Source: Culturomica massiliensis (lineage in GTDB: Bacteria > Bacteroidota > Bacteroidia > Bacteroidales > Marinifilaceae). From it: a stretch of 64,000 nt of DNA. Positions 17,488-25,410 of the stretch are shown here, piece by piece. The number at the start of each line of letters is the position of its first letter. Position 1 is the first letter of the stretch. Below the pieces are notes generated by a model that worked only from the letters and a program-made list of their open reading frames with translations, made no database searches and was not told the DNA's origin. Where the stretch lies: contig NZ_LT594621.1 of assembly GCF_900091655.1 (NCBI RefSeq), forward strand, positions 1,364,001 through 1,428,000. The letters are read 5' to 3'. The position numbers and the translations under genes are program-made.

Positions 17488-18020
17488 TTTTTATACTTTT
17501 TATAGTGGACGATATCGCATATCGTCTGTTTGCAAACCTTGAATTGTTCAGCCAGTTCATTTTGCATGACTCCCGACCGGTGTAACCGCCTGATATGATC
17601 CGCTTGTTCATTTGTCAGTTTGGCGTTCACACTGTTCTCTCCATAATCATCCCTGAGTTTATGCACCATAGAATGCATGACGTTTTCTTGCCTGGTACAC
17701 ATTTCCAGGTTGTCACTTCGATTATTGTGCTTATTGCCATCCTTATGATTAACCTCCTTTGCCGCATTCCAATCATCAAGAAAATGTTCTGCGACAAGTC
17801 TATGGATTAATTTTTTACATATTTTTCCGTCAGAGGCCAAAGAAACATTGTAATACGGGGATGTACCCCCGACCCACGGTTTGATGATTTGTCCGTTCCT
17901 CCAATATTGGGATGTGGCATTACGGACATATCTTCCGACACTTCTAATTCTACCGCAGGAGCTTACTTGATAAATTCCCTCGTAATGATGAATATCTTTC
18001 CAAATTTCTTCCTCGTCCAT
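17484..18020 (-). CDS. NUMOD4-HNH homing endonuclease with C-terminal HTH
   Basis: 178 aa from ATG 18020; a longer frame exists, but this ATG overlaps the upstream stop as TAATG. The NUMOD4-type opening is EEIWKDIHHYEGIYQVSSCG. The HNH motif runs EVNHKDGNKHNN and on to NRSDNLEMCT. A C-terminal helix-turn-helix is LAEQFKVCKQTICDIVHYKK. This is the layout of free-standing homing endonucleases of phages, which cut an allele lacking them and spread by repair. It is the closer of two paralogues to the polymerase C-half. Nothing in the catalytic motif is obviously lost. Confidence 0.85.
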   Translation of the reverse strand: MDEEEIWKDIHHYEGIYQVSSCGRIRSVGRYVRNATSQYWRNGQIIKPWVGGTSPYYNVSLASDGKICKKLIHRLVAEHFLDDWNAAKEVNHKDGNKHNNRSDNLEMCTRQENVMHSMVHKLRDDYGENSVNAKLTNEQADHIRRLHRSGVMQNELAEQFKVCKQTICDIVHYKKYKK

Positions 18021-18562
18021 TATCGTATATATTTCTTGTATCGTATTATCGCGCTTACCGTCTGGCGGCTGACGCCGTACTGTTTTGCCAGGCTGTTCTG
18101 GGAAGCCTGGCCGGAAGAATATCTCACCCGTATCTCTTCCGCCTGCCCGTTGGTCAGTTTGGCATTCACGCTTTTTTCGCCGTAATCCCGTTTGAGGCCA
18201 CCCGCTATGGCATGTTCCATATTCCGCTGGTGCGTACACATCTCCAGGTTATCCGCACGGTTGTTGTCGCGGTTCCCGTCGATATGGTTCACCTCCAGTC
18301 CCGGATTCCAGTCGGGCAGGAAATGCTGTGCTACCAGACGGTGCACGGAGAACTTCTTCCCGACACCGCCCTTGTAGAGCCGGACACAGTCATAGAGCGA
18401 AGTCGTCCCGCACCAATGGCACATAATGCGTTCGGGTTGTATCCAGGTAATGCCGTCATGCGAAACCTGCCGTTCCAGACTCTTGACACGCCCGAGGTTG
18501 CTGATCCTGTACTTTCCTTCATAGTTCTTGATATCCACCCAGATTTCCCGGGTGTCAGCCAT
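18020..18562 (-). CDS. NUMOD4-HNH homing endonuclease with C-terminal HTH (paralogue)
   Basis: 180 aa. REIWVDIKNYEGKYRISNLG is the NUMOD4 repeat. HNH is VNHIDGNRDNNRADNLEMCT. The C-terminal helix-turn-helix (LAKQYGVSRQTVSAIIRYKK) is clearly related to that of the downstream paralogue, so the pair arose by duplication or double invasion. Its start overlaps the methyltransferase gene by 8 bp and its stop overlaps the next ATG by one base. Translation of the cassette is therefore coupled throughout. Confidence 0.86.
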   Translation of the reverse strand: MADTREIWVDIKNYEGKYRISNLGRVKSLERQVSHDGITWIQPERIMCHWCGTTSLYDCVRLYKGGVGKKFSVHRLVAQHFLPDWNPGLEVNHIDGNRDNNRADNLEMCTHQRNMEHAIAGGLKRDYGEKSVNAKLTNGQAEEIRVRYSSGQASQNSLAKQYGVSRQTVSAIIRYKKYIR

Positions 18563-19322
18563 GGGTTATACGGTTTAGTGCTGTCTGAAAAATTTCCCGG
18601 TCTATCTCCACGCCGACGAACCGGCGTCCCGTATTCCGGCAGGCCACGGCCGTGCTGCCGCTGCCCATCGCAAAGTCGAGGACGATGTCCCCTTCATCGG
18701 TGTAGGTGCGTATCAGGTATTCCAGCAGGGCGACAGGTTTCTGTGTCGCGTGCAGGCAGGAGCGTTGCTTGTCGGTCTTGAACTTCAGCACGCTGCGCGG
18801 ATAGCGTTCCGTGGATATGTAATCCCGGAAATTGTCGTGCTTCCGGTATATCTCGCCGGCATCGCATTTCCGCTGGTGTTCGGCCATCACGACCTTGCGC
18901 CTGTGCCCGTCCGTCTTGATCGGATGATACTTCGGCAACCTGTCGTAGAAGACCAGAATGTCCTCGTGCGCCTTCATCGGCATACGCCCGGCATTCAGGA
19001 AGCCTGTCGCCTGCGTCTTCTCCCATACCCAGGCATACCGCAGCCTGCGGAGATTGGAACTGCCCAGCAGGCTCGTAAAAGGATGCTGGCAGAACAGCAG
19101 TACGGGAGTGTCGGGCCTGGATATGCCCTGTACGGCATTCCACATCCCGGGGATGTCTATCACGGCATCCCACCGGCAGTGTGTCGTACCGTATGGAGGG
19201 TCTGACAATACCATGTCGGCGGTGATGCCTTCTTCAGCCAGCAGGGGCAGCACATCGAGTGCATCGCCCCGGTAAAGGTCGCAACCGTCATAGGGACGGT
19301 GGTGTTCGTAGGTCGGATTCAT
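18555..19322 (-). CDS. Beta-class DNA methyltransferase (N6A/N4C), DPPY type
   Basis: 255 aa. Motif IV is LSDPPYGTTHC near residue 40. The AdoMet motif I comes late (LDFAMGSGSTAVAC near residue 217), followed by RRFVGVEID. This is the order of beta-class amino-methyltransferases. A KPVALLEYLIRTYTD motif precedes motif I. The ATG at 19322 lies inside the last codons of the polymerase N-half (35-bp overlap). Together with the two HNH genes it forms the cassette separating the polymerase halves. It could protect DNA from a nuclease, including those HNH enzymes, but that link is inference. Confidence 0.9.
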   Translation of the reverse strand: MNPTYEHHRPYDGCDLYRGDALDVLPLLAEEGITADMVLSDPPYGTTHCRWDAVIDIPGMWNAVQGISRPDTPVLLFCQHPFTSLLGSSNLRRLRYAWVWEKTQATGFLNAGRMPMKAHEDILVFYDRLPKYHPIKTDGHRRKVVMAEHQRKCDAGEIYRKHDNFRDYISTERYPRSVLKFKTDKQRSCLHATQKPVALLEYLIRTYTDEGDIVLDFAMGSGSTAVACRNTGRRFVGVEIDREIFQTALNRITHG

Positions 19323-21045
19323 GGGTTTCGAGTTCCTTTAGGTTCCACAAGCAATCTCGGCGGTCAAAAAGGATTTCGTCGCCACACATCAATTCATCTG
19401 CGTATATCGTCCGCTCTTCTCCGTTACGGATTACCCGCATCCGGGCATCCGTGCACAGACGGTAAGTCTTGCCTTCAGATTCCATCTCCACATAGCGTTC
19501 GCCCTTGCCGAGTGTGATGTCCGGGGCAAGCACCGTCAGTTCGTCTTTCCAGCTGAGCCCGCAGCGTTCCGGCACGAGGAAGCGCGAGAAGATAAGGTCG
19601 TATTTCAGCGGGTCGATGGAGGTTATGCCAAGCAAGTAGGAAACCAGCGAGCCCCCGGCGGAACCGCGACCTATACCAGTTGCGATGCCTCTCCGGTGCG
19701 CCTCCCGCACCATATCCCACTGCACCAGGAAATAGTCCACATTGTCGGTCGATTCAATGATATAGACTTCCTCGTCCAGCCGTTCCCGATAGCGTTCCCG
19801 CTCCGGTTCCGGCACTTTCCGGTCCAGCCCGTCGTCAAGCAGTCGGAGGAACATCGTACGGCGGTCACCATACCGTTCCCGCTCTTCCGGTCGCATACGG
19901 TATTCCGGCATGAACATTCGCCCGGTCTCGAATGAGGCGTCCGCACGTCCGGCAATCTCCACCGTGGGACGGCACATGCGCCTAAACAGGGAATCGAAGT
20001 CCCATTGCCCGGAGAACAGAGGACGGAGCGTGTCATACAATTCATCCGCTGTCTTGAAATACTGGTCATCGCTCTGTTCATGGGCGGCTCCCGTGGCAAT
20101 CTTGTTCACCACGATTCTGTACCCTGCATCGTCCTTGTCCATGTAGTAGCAGTCCGGAATCAGGACTGGTTCTACTGTAAATGAATCCGTGTCGGCATCA
20201 TAACAGTTGCCGAAATAATATTTCAGGGCTTCTAGTTGCTCCCTGTCGATGCGGTCCGCCTTGTATTCGTTGGCGTCGACCTGGTAATAGACCGCTTCGG
20301 CACCTTTCCGGATACGCTTCACCTGTTTGGGGTGTCCGGCCATCCAGTAGACGGAACGGATGGCGAAAACCACCACACAACCTGCGGCATACATCAGCAG
20401 CTGTTCATAGCGGAGGGTGTTGTCTTCCGAATCGACCATGACGGCCCGTTGGATGCGCAGCAGATTATGCAGCCCCTCGTTATCCAAGGCATAAATCTTC
20501 AGCCCGACACGTTCTTCTTCGTGCATCATTGTCAGCGAGTAGCCGAATATATGTTTCAGCCCGGTATTGGCGCACTCCTTCTGAAGGTTCAGCGTGGCGG
20601 CCATTGTATTGCGGTCGCAGATGCCGACAGCCGTATGCCCGAGCCATTTCGCCTTGCGGCACAAATCTTCCGGCGAGCAGCAGGCGTTCAGCAGCTCGTA
20701 GGAGGTATGGATGCCGAGGTTCACGAAAGGTACATCATGTACCGGAGGCTTGGGCCGGCCGATATATTTCAGCAGGTTGAAACGGAATTCTTCCCGCAGG
20801 TCATAGTAGTACCAGTTCCTGCCGAACGGGAAGGCCACATGGAAGATTCCTTCTTCCATCAGCACATCCGGACTTTCCATCAGGTTGAACACGAGCTTGT
20901 CCCCGTCGCCGCGGAAGATGGATTCCACTCCCGACAGGTCGGCCGTGAAAAGCCGCCCGAAGCCGGGAATATCCACCACTTCCGTATCGACCGGGATATA
21001 GGTTATCCGTTGTGCATCGAGCCATGAGAAAAGTTCCTGTATCAT
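19288..21045 (-). CDS. dnaE (N-terminal part): DNA polymerase III alpha, N-terminal half (degenerate PHP plus partial palm) with Hint-like tail
   Basis: 585 aa. A PHP-like domain begins near residue 105 (FVNLGIHTSYELLN). Canonical metal ligands are missing: the usual TDH is CDR, so PHP nuclease activity is unlikely. Residues 459-495 (GRGSAGGSLVSYLLGIT through FLVPERC) are the conserved palm stretch that normally runs straight into PDIDxDF. Here, after Cys495, about 80 residues resemble intein blocks A and B (CGLSWKDELTVLAPD; CTDARMRVI, ADELMCGDEI) before the frame ends within the methyltransferase gene. It starts ATGA-coupled to the primase gene. Function requires assembly with the catalytic half at 15303-17411. 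Confidence 0.87.
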   Translation of the reverse strand: MIQELFSWLDAQRITYIPVDTEVVDIPGFGRLFTADLSGVESIFRGDGDKLVFNLMESPDVLMEEGIFHVAFPFGRNWYYYDLREEFRFNLLKYIGRPKPPVHDVPFVNLGIHTSYELLNACCSPEDLCRKAKWLGHTAVGICDRNTMAATLNLQKECANTGLKHIFGYSLTMMHEEERVGLKIYALDNEGLHNLLRIQRAVMVDSEDNTLRYEQLLMYAAGCVVVFAIRSVYWMAGHPKQVKRIRKGAEAVYYQVDANEYKADRIDREQLEALKYYFGNCYDADTDSFTVEPVLIPDCYYMDKDDAGYRIVVNKIATGAAHEQSDDQYFKTADELYDTLRPLFSGQWDFDSLFRRMCRPTVEIAGRADASFETGRMFMPEYRMRPEERERYGDRRTMFLRLLDDGLDRKVPEPERERYRERLDEEVYIIESTDNVDYFLVQWDMVREAHRRGIATGIGRGSAGGSLVSYLLGITSIDPLKYDLIFSRFLVPERCGLSWKDELTVLAPDITLGKGERYVEMESEGKTYRLCTDARMRVIRNGEERTIYADELMCGDEILFDRRDCLWNLKELETHESDLRTPPSL

Positions 21046-22082
21046 CTTTCCTGTACTTTTTTGAGTTTGTATTCAAGGACGGACAGCAGGCGGCAGGCGA
21101 AAATCCCGTAGATTTCCGCTTCCGTGAGTTCGTCCCAGTCTTTGGCGGCATCAGCAATGTCCGCGATGAAAACCTCGAAATAGGGTTTCAGCCGTTCAGC
21201 CGTCCGCTTTACCGACTCGACGGCATCACCATCGTAACCGATGACTACGGTTCTGACGCCTTTCGATTGCAGCTTGTAGATCTGTACATCGGATATTTTC
21301 TTTCCGAAAGTGGCCACGGCTGCGACATGGGAATTGTCATAGAGTTCGAGTCTGCGGGTCAGGGCGATGACATCGAAAATACCTTCCGCGAGGATGACCG
21401 TATCGGTTTCATCCATACGGACGGCATCGTAGTTATAAAGGAGTCTGGAAAAGTCGTTTTCCGTGGAGTTCCGGTAACGCAGGATCTTGTACCCGCCGCT
21501 ATGTCTGGTCTTGCGGTTGTGGGCGTCTATATCCTCTTTCGGCCAGGTATGGCGGGAGACATAGCCGACAACCGTACAGTCATCGATGACCGGAAAGACG
21601 ACATAGTCCGCGTAGCGCGGATTGAGCCTGCCGGTTATCCCGACCGGGAAATACTCGTAATCGTCGAAACAGAAGCCGCGCCGCTGCAAATACGGATGCC
21701 GGAAAGTGCGCTTGTAAAAGTCCGGCAATTCGACCGGCACCAGTTCGTCGTCTATTTCTTCCGCCTCGTCCTTCTCCAGCAGGTGCAGGTTCAACGGTGC
21801 GGCAATGTCAGCTGTCTGCAAAACCATCAGGTCCATGCGACCGATAGCCGCCAGAAGTTGCTCCAATGTACGGGTGGATGCCCCGCAGGAGAAGCAGTGG
21901 GCCATGAAAGGCCGGCGGTGGGCAGTCGCCTTGCCGATGTAGATACCGAACTTACCGCCCGACTTTCCGCAGAACGGGCAGCGCGGAACGATAAGGTTCT
22001 TACCGCTCCCGTCCCGTTTGGCACCCGTCTCGCGGGTTATCTCCGAAACCAGATATTGATATTCCTGTACCGACAGTTCCAT
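21042..22082 (-). CDS. DnaG-type primase (zinc finger plus TOPRIM)
   Basis: 346 aa. The zinc-binding segment has PRCPFCGKSG and AHCFSCGAST, four cysteines near residues 30-65. The TOPRIM core has VILAEGIFDVIAL (catalytic Glu) and VIGYDGDAVESVK (the DxD-like acidic position). It is shorter than chromosomal DnaG and lacks a recognisable helicase-interaction domain. It lies directly upstream of the polymerase N-half and downstream of the DnaB-like helicase, separated from the latter by a 0.6-kb spacer. It supplies primers for phage replication. Confidence 0.9.
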   Translation of the reverse strand: MELSVQEYQYLVSEITRETGAKRDGSGKNLIVPRCPFCGKSGGKFGIYIGKATAHRRPFMAHCFSCGASTRTLEQLLAAIGRMDLMVLQTADIAAPLNLHLLEKDEAEEIDDELVPVELPDFYKRTFRHPYLQRRGFCFDDYEYFPVGITGRLNPRYADYVVFPVIDDCTVVGYVSRHTWPKEDIDAHNRKTRHSGGYKILRYRNSTENDFSRLLYNYDAVRMDETDTVILAEGIFDVIALTRRLELYDNSHVAAVATFGKKISDVQIYKLQSKGVRTVVIGYDGDAVESVKRTAERLKPYFEVFIADIADAAKDWDELTEAEIYGIFACRLLSVLEYKLKKVQER

Positions 22083-22276
22083 ATTAAGGTATAGTCGTGA
22101 CCGCTACAGGTTGGTTTGAAATGTTTGGAAAAAGAATCCGGATTAGCCCAATAAAAATAGACCGGCAGAATCATGGAAGGTCTTTCCACCCAAAGGAAAA
22201 GAGAAATTGTCTTCCCGGCTGGACAAAAAATGACTGCTTTTGTCTAATCGATAAAACAATATATAAATAAGGAGAT

Positions 22277-22302
22277 TGATAATCAGCATTGGCTGATTAT
22301 CA
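22277..22302. other. 11-bp perfect hairpin, possible operator or origin element
   Basis: tgataatcagc (22277-22287) and its exact complement (22292-22302) flank the loop attg. It is AT-rich and has no T-run, so it reads as a protein-binding palindrome or replication-related structure more than as a terminator. Confidence 0.5.
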
Positions 22303-22439
22303 GGTGTAGAGATGTACTTTTCTAAAATGATCACTCTCTACATAAAAAAAGCGTATTTTTTGTGCAGTACAATAAACATACTGAATGAAAAGTATCGTTT
22401 TCCAATTACTACAAATAACGGATTTGTATTTGCGAGGTC

Positions 22440-22640
22440 ATTCGAACTTTCCTCGAACAAAGGTCGTATGATATCTCGAACGCCAAGACCCGTGAGCGGA
22501 AACTGAAAGCCTTGGAGGCGGCAGAGGAATTGAAATGTGAAAACCTGCTGTTGATAACATGGGGAACGGACGATATGGCGGAATACAAAGGGCATACAAT
22601 AAAAATCGTATCTGTCCGGAATTGGTTTTACGCATGTAAG
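22440..22640 (+). pseudogene. C-terminal remnant of a DUF4143-type AAA ATPase
   Basis: The plus-strand frame through 22467 reads SYDISNAKTRERKLKALEAA, then EELKCENLLLITWGTDD and KIVSVRNWFYAC. This matches the end of the prokaryotic AAA/DUF4143 family (typically YDIs..KtR.rEi.AL..as.eLkc.nLLiITwd). Nothing upstream in this frame corresponds to the ATPase core. It is a fragment left by an older insertion or deletion, opposite in strand to the phage genes. Confidence 0.65.
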
Positions 22641-22677
22641 CTGCCATATATTCTCAACATTCCAGTCGTTACAAGTC

Positions 22678-22718
22678 AAAAAGCCACCGACACGCCGCAT
22701 CCGGATCGATGGCTTTTT
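22678..22718. terminator. Bidirectional terminator after the helicase gene
   Basis: The arms are aaaaagcca (22678-22686) and tggcttttt (22710-22718), so each strand ends in a T-run after the stem. The helicase stop codon overlaps one arm. It also lies just past the AAA ATPase remnant on the other strand. Confidence 0.6.
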
Positions 22719-24072
22719 ATTCCCTGTTCAGATTCAGTGTCCTCTGCCCGTCATAGAACACCTCATTGTCGTAGTCGGTGGCAATCCTGATAGTGTCTCC
22801 TTTCTTGAAGAACCGGCTTTTGGCCACGTGCAGGCGCATAACGTTCTCCTTTCTTTCAGCCGATGACTGGTTGAGCGAAACAAGGTGCGTGCACGGGCGG
22901 GCCAGACCTTTGGCCTCCGAACAGTTGTACTCGGTCAGCACGTTCCGCTCGTCATTCAGCCACTCCCGGTCTTCGATGGTAGACTGGTAAGTCACCACCA
23001 TCCATACCTTTTCGTCCGCCGCCAGGTCCTTCAGGTCATTAGCCACCGCGATACGCTTCGCCCGTTCATGGTCGGCTCCCCATGAACGGCGGTTGGCATC
23101 CGTCAGCAAGTCCATCGAATCCACAATCACGATGTCCGGATTATATCCTTTGAGCTTCCTGTATTCCGAAATGCCGTTCTTGATGTCGAGTGTCGAGACC
23201 TGGGCATTGAAACGCGGGTAACTGCGCACCGTGATGCTTCCGGCATACGAGGCGACCAGTTTTTCCAGATGTCTCATCTCCGTATCCGAAATCTTTCCCC
23301 GCTCGTAATAGTAGGCGTTCCTGGAAATCAGTCCGCCGGAATAGGCGTTCAACGCCTCTTCTTCCGAACCTTCCAGCTGGAAATGCAGCACATGCAGCCC
23401 GTCATCGATGTCCGCCCTGACACCGATCCATTTGGCGATGTGCGACTTTCCCACGCCTGTGCTGGCCAGGAAACAGGTCAGCTGACCTCGCAGGTTACGT
23501 CCGGCATTGAGCGCATCCAGATACGGGATGTAGAAGCGGGACACACGAGGGGCGGCCGAGCGTTCCTCTTCCTCCTCGCGCCGGCGGTTCCTCTCGAAAC
23601 GCTCCTTGAAAGTCGCGGCCACATCGACGAACGAGGAACTCTTCAGCGTGAACCCTGCCAGCCACTCGGCATATTCCCGAAGAGTCTTCTCCGCCTTGTC
23701 CTGTTTGTTCTCGTTATACAGTTTTCCGACCTCCGCATAGACCGACTGCAACCGGACCCCCTTGATGTAGGACTCCAGCATGTCGGTCATCACCTCGGCA
23801 CTCTGTCCCTCGTCATACTCCCGGAAAGTGTCTATCAGCTCGATGGCGTCGTAATCCTCATGGAAGGTCTGTGCCAGCACGGCATACGACGGCGGTGTCT
23901 TGTATGTCTTGAAGTGTACGGCTATCGCCTCCTGTACCTGCTGGAACGAACGGTCCGGCAGGTATTCCTTACGCATATGCCGGGCTAGGACAGCACACAA
24001 CGGTTCCTGTCTGAGCGCCGTGGCATAGAGTTCATACAGGAACTCGGCACTGAGCGGATTGACGGCACTCAT
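22717..24072 (-). CDS. DnaB-like replicative helicase
   Basis: 451 aa from ATG 24072, chosen because it overlaps the upstream stop as ATGA; another ATG lies 24 bp earlier. The N-terminal helical region is followed by a RecA-type core: Walker A ASTGVGKSH, Walker B PDIVIVDSMD and a later QSTIED motif, with basic DNA-binding loops. Hexameric helicases of this type unwind the fork and recruit primase, which fits the primase and polymerase genes downstream. The terminator at its end may lower expression of those genes or indicates a separate promoter for them. Confidence 0.85.
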   Translation of the reverse strand: MSAVNPLSAEFLYELYATALRQEPLCAVLARHMRKEYLPDRSFQQVQEAIAVHFKTYKTPPSYAVLAQTFHEDYDAIELIDTFREYDEGQSAEVMTDMLESYIKGVRLQSVYAEVGKLYNENKQDKAEKTLREYAEWLAGFTLKSSSFVDVAATFKERFERNRRREEEEERSAAPRVSRFYIPYLDALNAGRNLRGQLTCFLASTGVGKSHIAKWIGVRADIDDGLHVLHFQLEGSEEEALNAYSGGLISRNAYYYERGKISDTEMRHLEKLVASYAGSITVRSYPRFNAQVSTLDIKNGISEYRKLKGYNPDIVIVDSMDLLTDANRRSWGADHERAKRIAVANDLKDLAADEKVWMVVTYQSTIEDREWLNDERNVLTEYNCSEAKGLARPCTHLVSLNQSSAERKENVMRLHVAKSRFFKKGDTIRIATDYDNEVFYDGQRTLNLNRE

Positions 24073-24686
24073 GGCTTCGCCTCCTTTTTCCGCCACGCCT
24101 CACAGCGGATACGGTACAGTTCCGGATAGCGCGCCTGTGTCCTTCTGCGGCATGGCTCCGCTTTCGCACATTTTGAGCATGACGGGGAGAAAGGCGTCCA
24201 CATCAGCGTGGAGAGCGCACAGACGAGATATCCCGCTTCGGTGGAGAGCAGTCGCCGCTTGGTCGTCTCCTCGTATTCCGGATAAATAAAACGCCCGAAC
24301 GGATGGCTGCGGCGGTCTTCCACTGCCCGCGCCAAATCATGCCGTGACAGCCCGAAACTCTTCAGCCACCGGTCCTCCCGGTAGCGGCGTTCCTTTCCCG
24401 AGCGGAGATAGCGGCCGATGGCTTTCTTTCCGAATGAATGGGAGACGTTCCATTTCCTGCGATACGCGGTATCATATCCGGAAATGGCATATGTCTGGCA
24501 GATACAGAAGTCGGACAGGCGTTCCGCACTGACGGAGACGACCTCCCGGCACAAGCCGTCGAAACACATCCCGAGTTGCCTGTCCGACTTGCCGCCGGTA
24601 GGGAACACAAAATCCGCCCACACCGTGGTGCGGACCAGCCGTGTAAAGAGCCTCCGGCATCCGTCAATCCATTCTTTTCTCTCCAT
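24069..24686 (-). CDS. Conserved hypothetical phage protein with Cys cluster (205 aa)
   Basis: I do not recognise the family. The protein is basic and tryptophan-rich. A C-terminal cluster CSKCAKAEPC could bind zinc. The gene is coupled to the DnaB-like helicase downstream (ATGA overlap) and overlaps the sigma-factor gene upstream by 23 bp. Position next to the helicase makes a loader or DNA-binding role possible, but there is no motif evidence. Confidence 0.6.
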   Translation of the reverse strand: MERKEWIDGCRRLFTRLVRTTVWADFVFPTGGKSDRQLGMCFDGLCREVVSVSAERLSDFCICQTYAISGYDTAYRRKWNVSHSFGKKAIGRYLRSGKERRYREDRWLKSFGLSRHDLARAVEDRRSHPFGRFIYPEYEETTKRRLLSTEAGYLVCALSTLMWTPFSPSCSKCAKAEPCRRRTQARYPELYRIRCEAWRKKEAKP

Positions 24687-25281
24687 CGCGTGTCAATAGT
24701 TTGCGCAGCTGCGTCTTGGCTAGGAAGATGCGGCTTTTTACCGTTTCTACGTTCCTGGTCTGCAAAGTACCGTTGTTATAGGTGATTTCCATGATTTCCC
24801 CGAGTTTGTAACCAGCCTGCTGCAAGAGCAGGGCTTCCCGGTAAATCGGTTTGAGCCGGTCCAGTGCCCAGAGGATGTCATCGTTATAGAACTCGCGGTA
24901 GTTGTCCATCCCCATGCTGTTTCCCGACGGTTCGTCCTCATCCGACAGCGAAGAGGATATTTCCGAAATGTCGATATTGTCGTCCGGGGGCATGCGGTTC
25001 CTGTTGCGGTTGTTCAGGTCCGCCACAAGCCGTTTGGTCACGGCATAGATCCAGGTCTTTACCGGACGGGCCGGGTCATAACTGTCCATATACTTGAAGA
25101 AGTTGGCCAACGCCTCGAGGTAGTTGTCCTCGATGTCCTCCTGGTTATAGGTATATTTGATACAAATGCTGTATATCAGATTCTTGTGCGGCATCACATA
25201 TTTTCTGAGAAGTTCCGCCCTCTGTCTCGCGGATTCGTCTTCAGGCTGGAGAACCGCAATAAACACATCTTTCTTTTCCAC
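24664..25281 (-). CDS. Sigma-70 family (ECF-like) RNA polymerase sigma factor
   Basis: 205 aa. Region 2 is around residues 40-85 (DIEDNYLEALANFFKYMDSY, then KTWIYAVTKRLVADL). Region 4 is near the C-terminus (LKPIYREALLLQQAGYKLGE, VKSRIFLAKTQLRKLL). An acidic linker separates them (SLSDEDEPSGNS). A phage-encoded sigma factor would redirect host RNA polymerase to phage promoters, probably late genes. The gene leads into the helicase cluster. Confidence 0.85.
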   Translation of the reverse strand: MEKKDVFIAVLQPEDESARQRAELLRKYVMPHKNLIYSICIKYTYNQEDIEDNYLEALANFFKYMDSYDPARPVKTWIYAVTKRLVADLNNRNRNRMPPDDNIDISEISSSLSDEDEPSGNSMGMDNYREFYNDDILWALDRLKPIYREALLLQQAGYKLGEIMEITYNNGTLQTRNVETVKSRIFLAKTQLRKLLTRDGEKRMD

Positions 25282-25358
25282 GTTTCCACTGACTGAAAAG
25301 GTTGATAATGAATCTCATGTCCTAATCTGTCAGCTACCGTGAGCGTCAATTGAAAAAA

Positions 25359-25383
25359 CGGGCGGCAGCATTACCGCCGCCCG
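25359..25383. terminator. Intrinsic terminator after the RuvC-like gene
   Basis: Stem arms cgggcggc (25359-25366) and gccgcccg (25376-25383) are followed on the minus strand by six T residues. It separates the recombination cluster (25.4-30.6 kb) from the sigma-factor gene. Confidence 0.75.
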
Positions 25384-25410
25384 GAAAAAATCCAAACCGT
25401 TGTCGGCTTG

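Larger units (their letters stand above)
22083..22716. other. Spacer between helicase and primase genes with hairpins and a gene remnant
   Basis: No intact gene is seen. The spacer holds a strong 11-bp hairpin at 22277-22302, a second imperfect one about 22305-22340 (tgtagaga and tctctaca), a plus-strand remnant of an AAA ATPase gene around 22440-22640, and a terminator at its right end. An unusually long gap in an otherwise overlapping operon makes it a candidate replication origin or promoter region. Confidence 0.5.

Noticed and set aside
18021..18239. 73-codon N-terminal extension of the second HNH protein
   Set aside because: It would overlap the upstream HNH gene in another frame. The ATG at 18020 overlaps the previous stop and directly precedes the NUMOD4 motif.
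17412..19287. Self-splicing group I or II intron between the polymerase halves
   Set aside because: The interval is fully occupied by three tightly overlapping genes, with no room or recognisable core for an intron. Coupled starts argue for separate translation.
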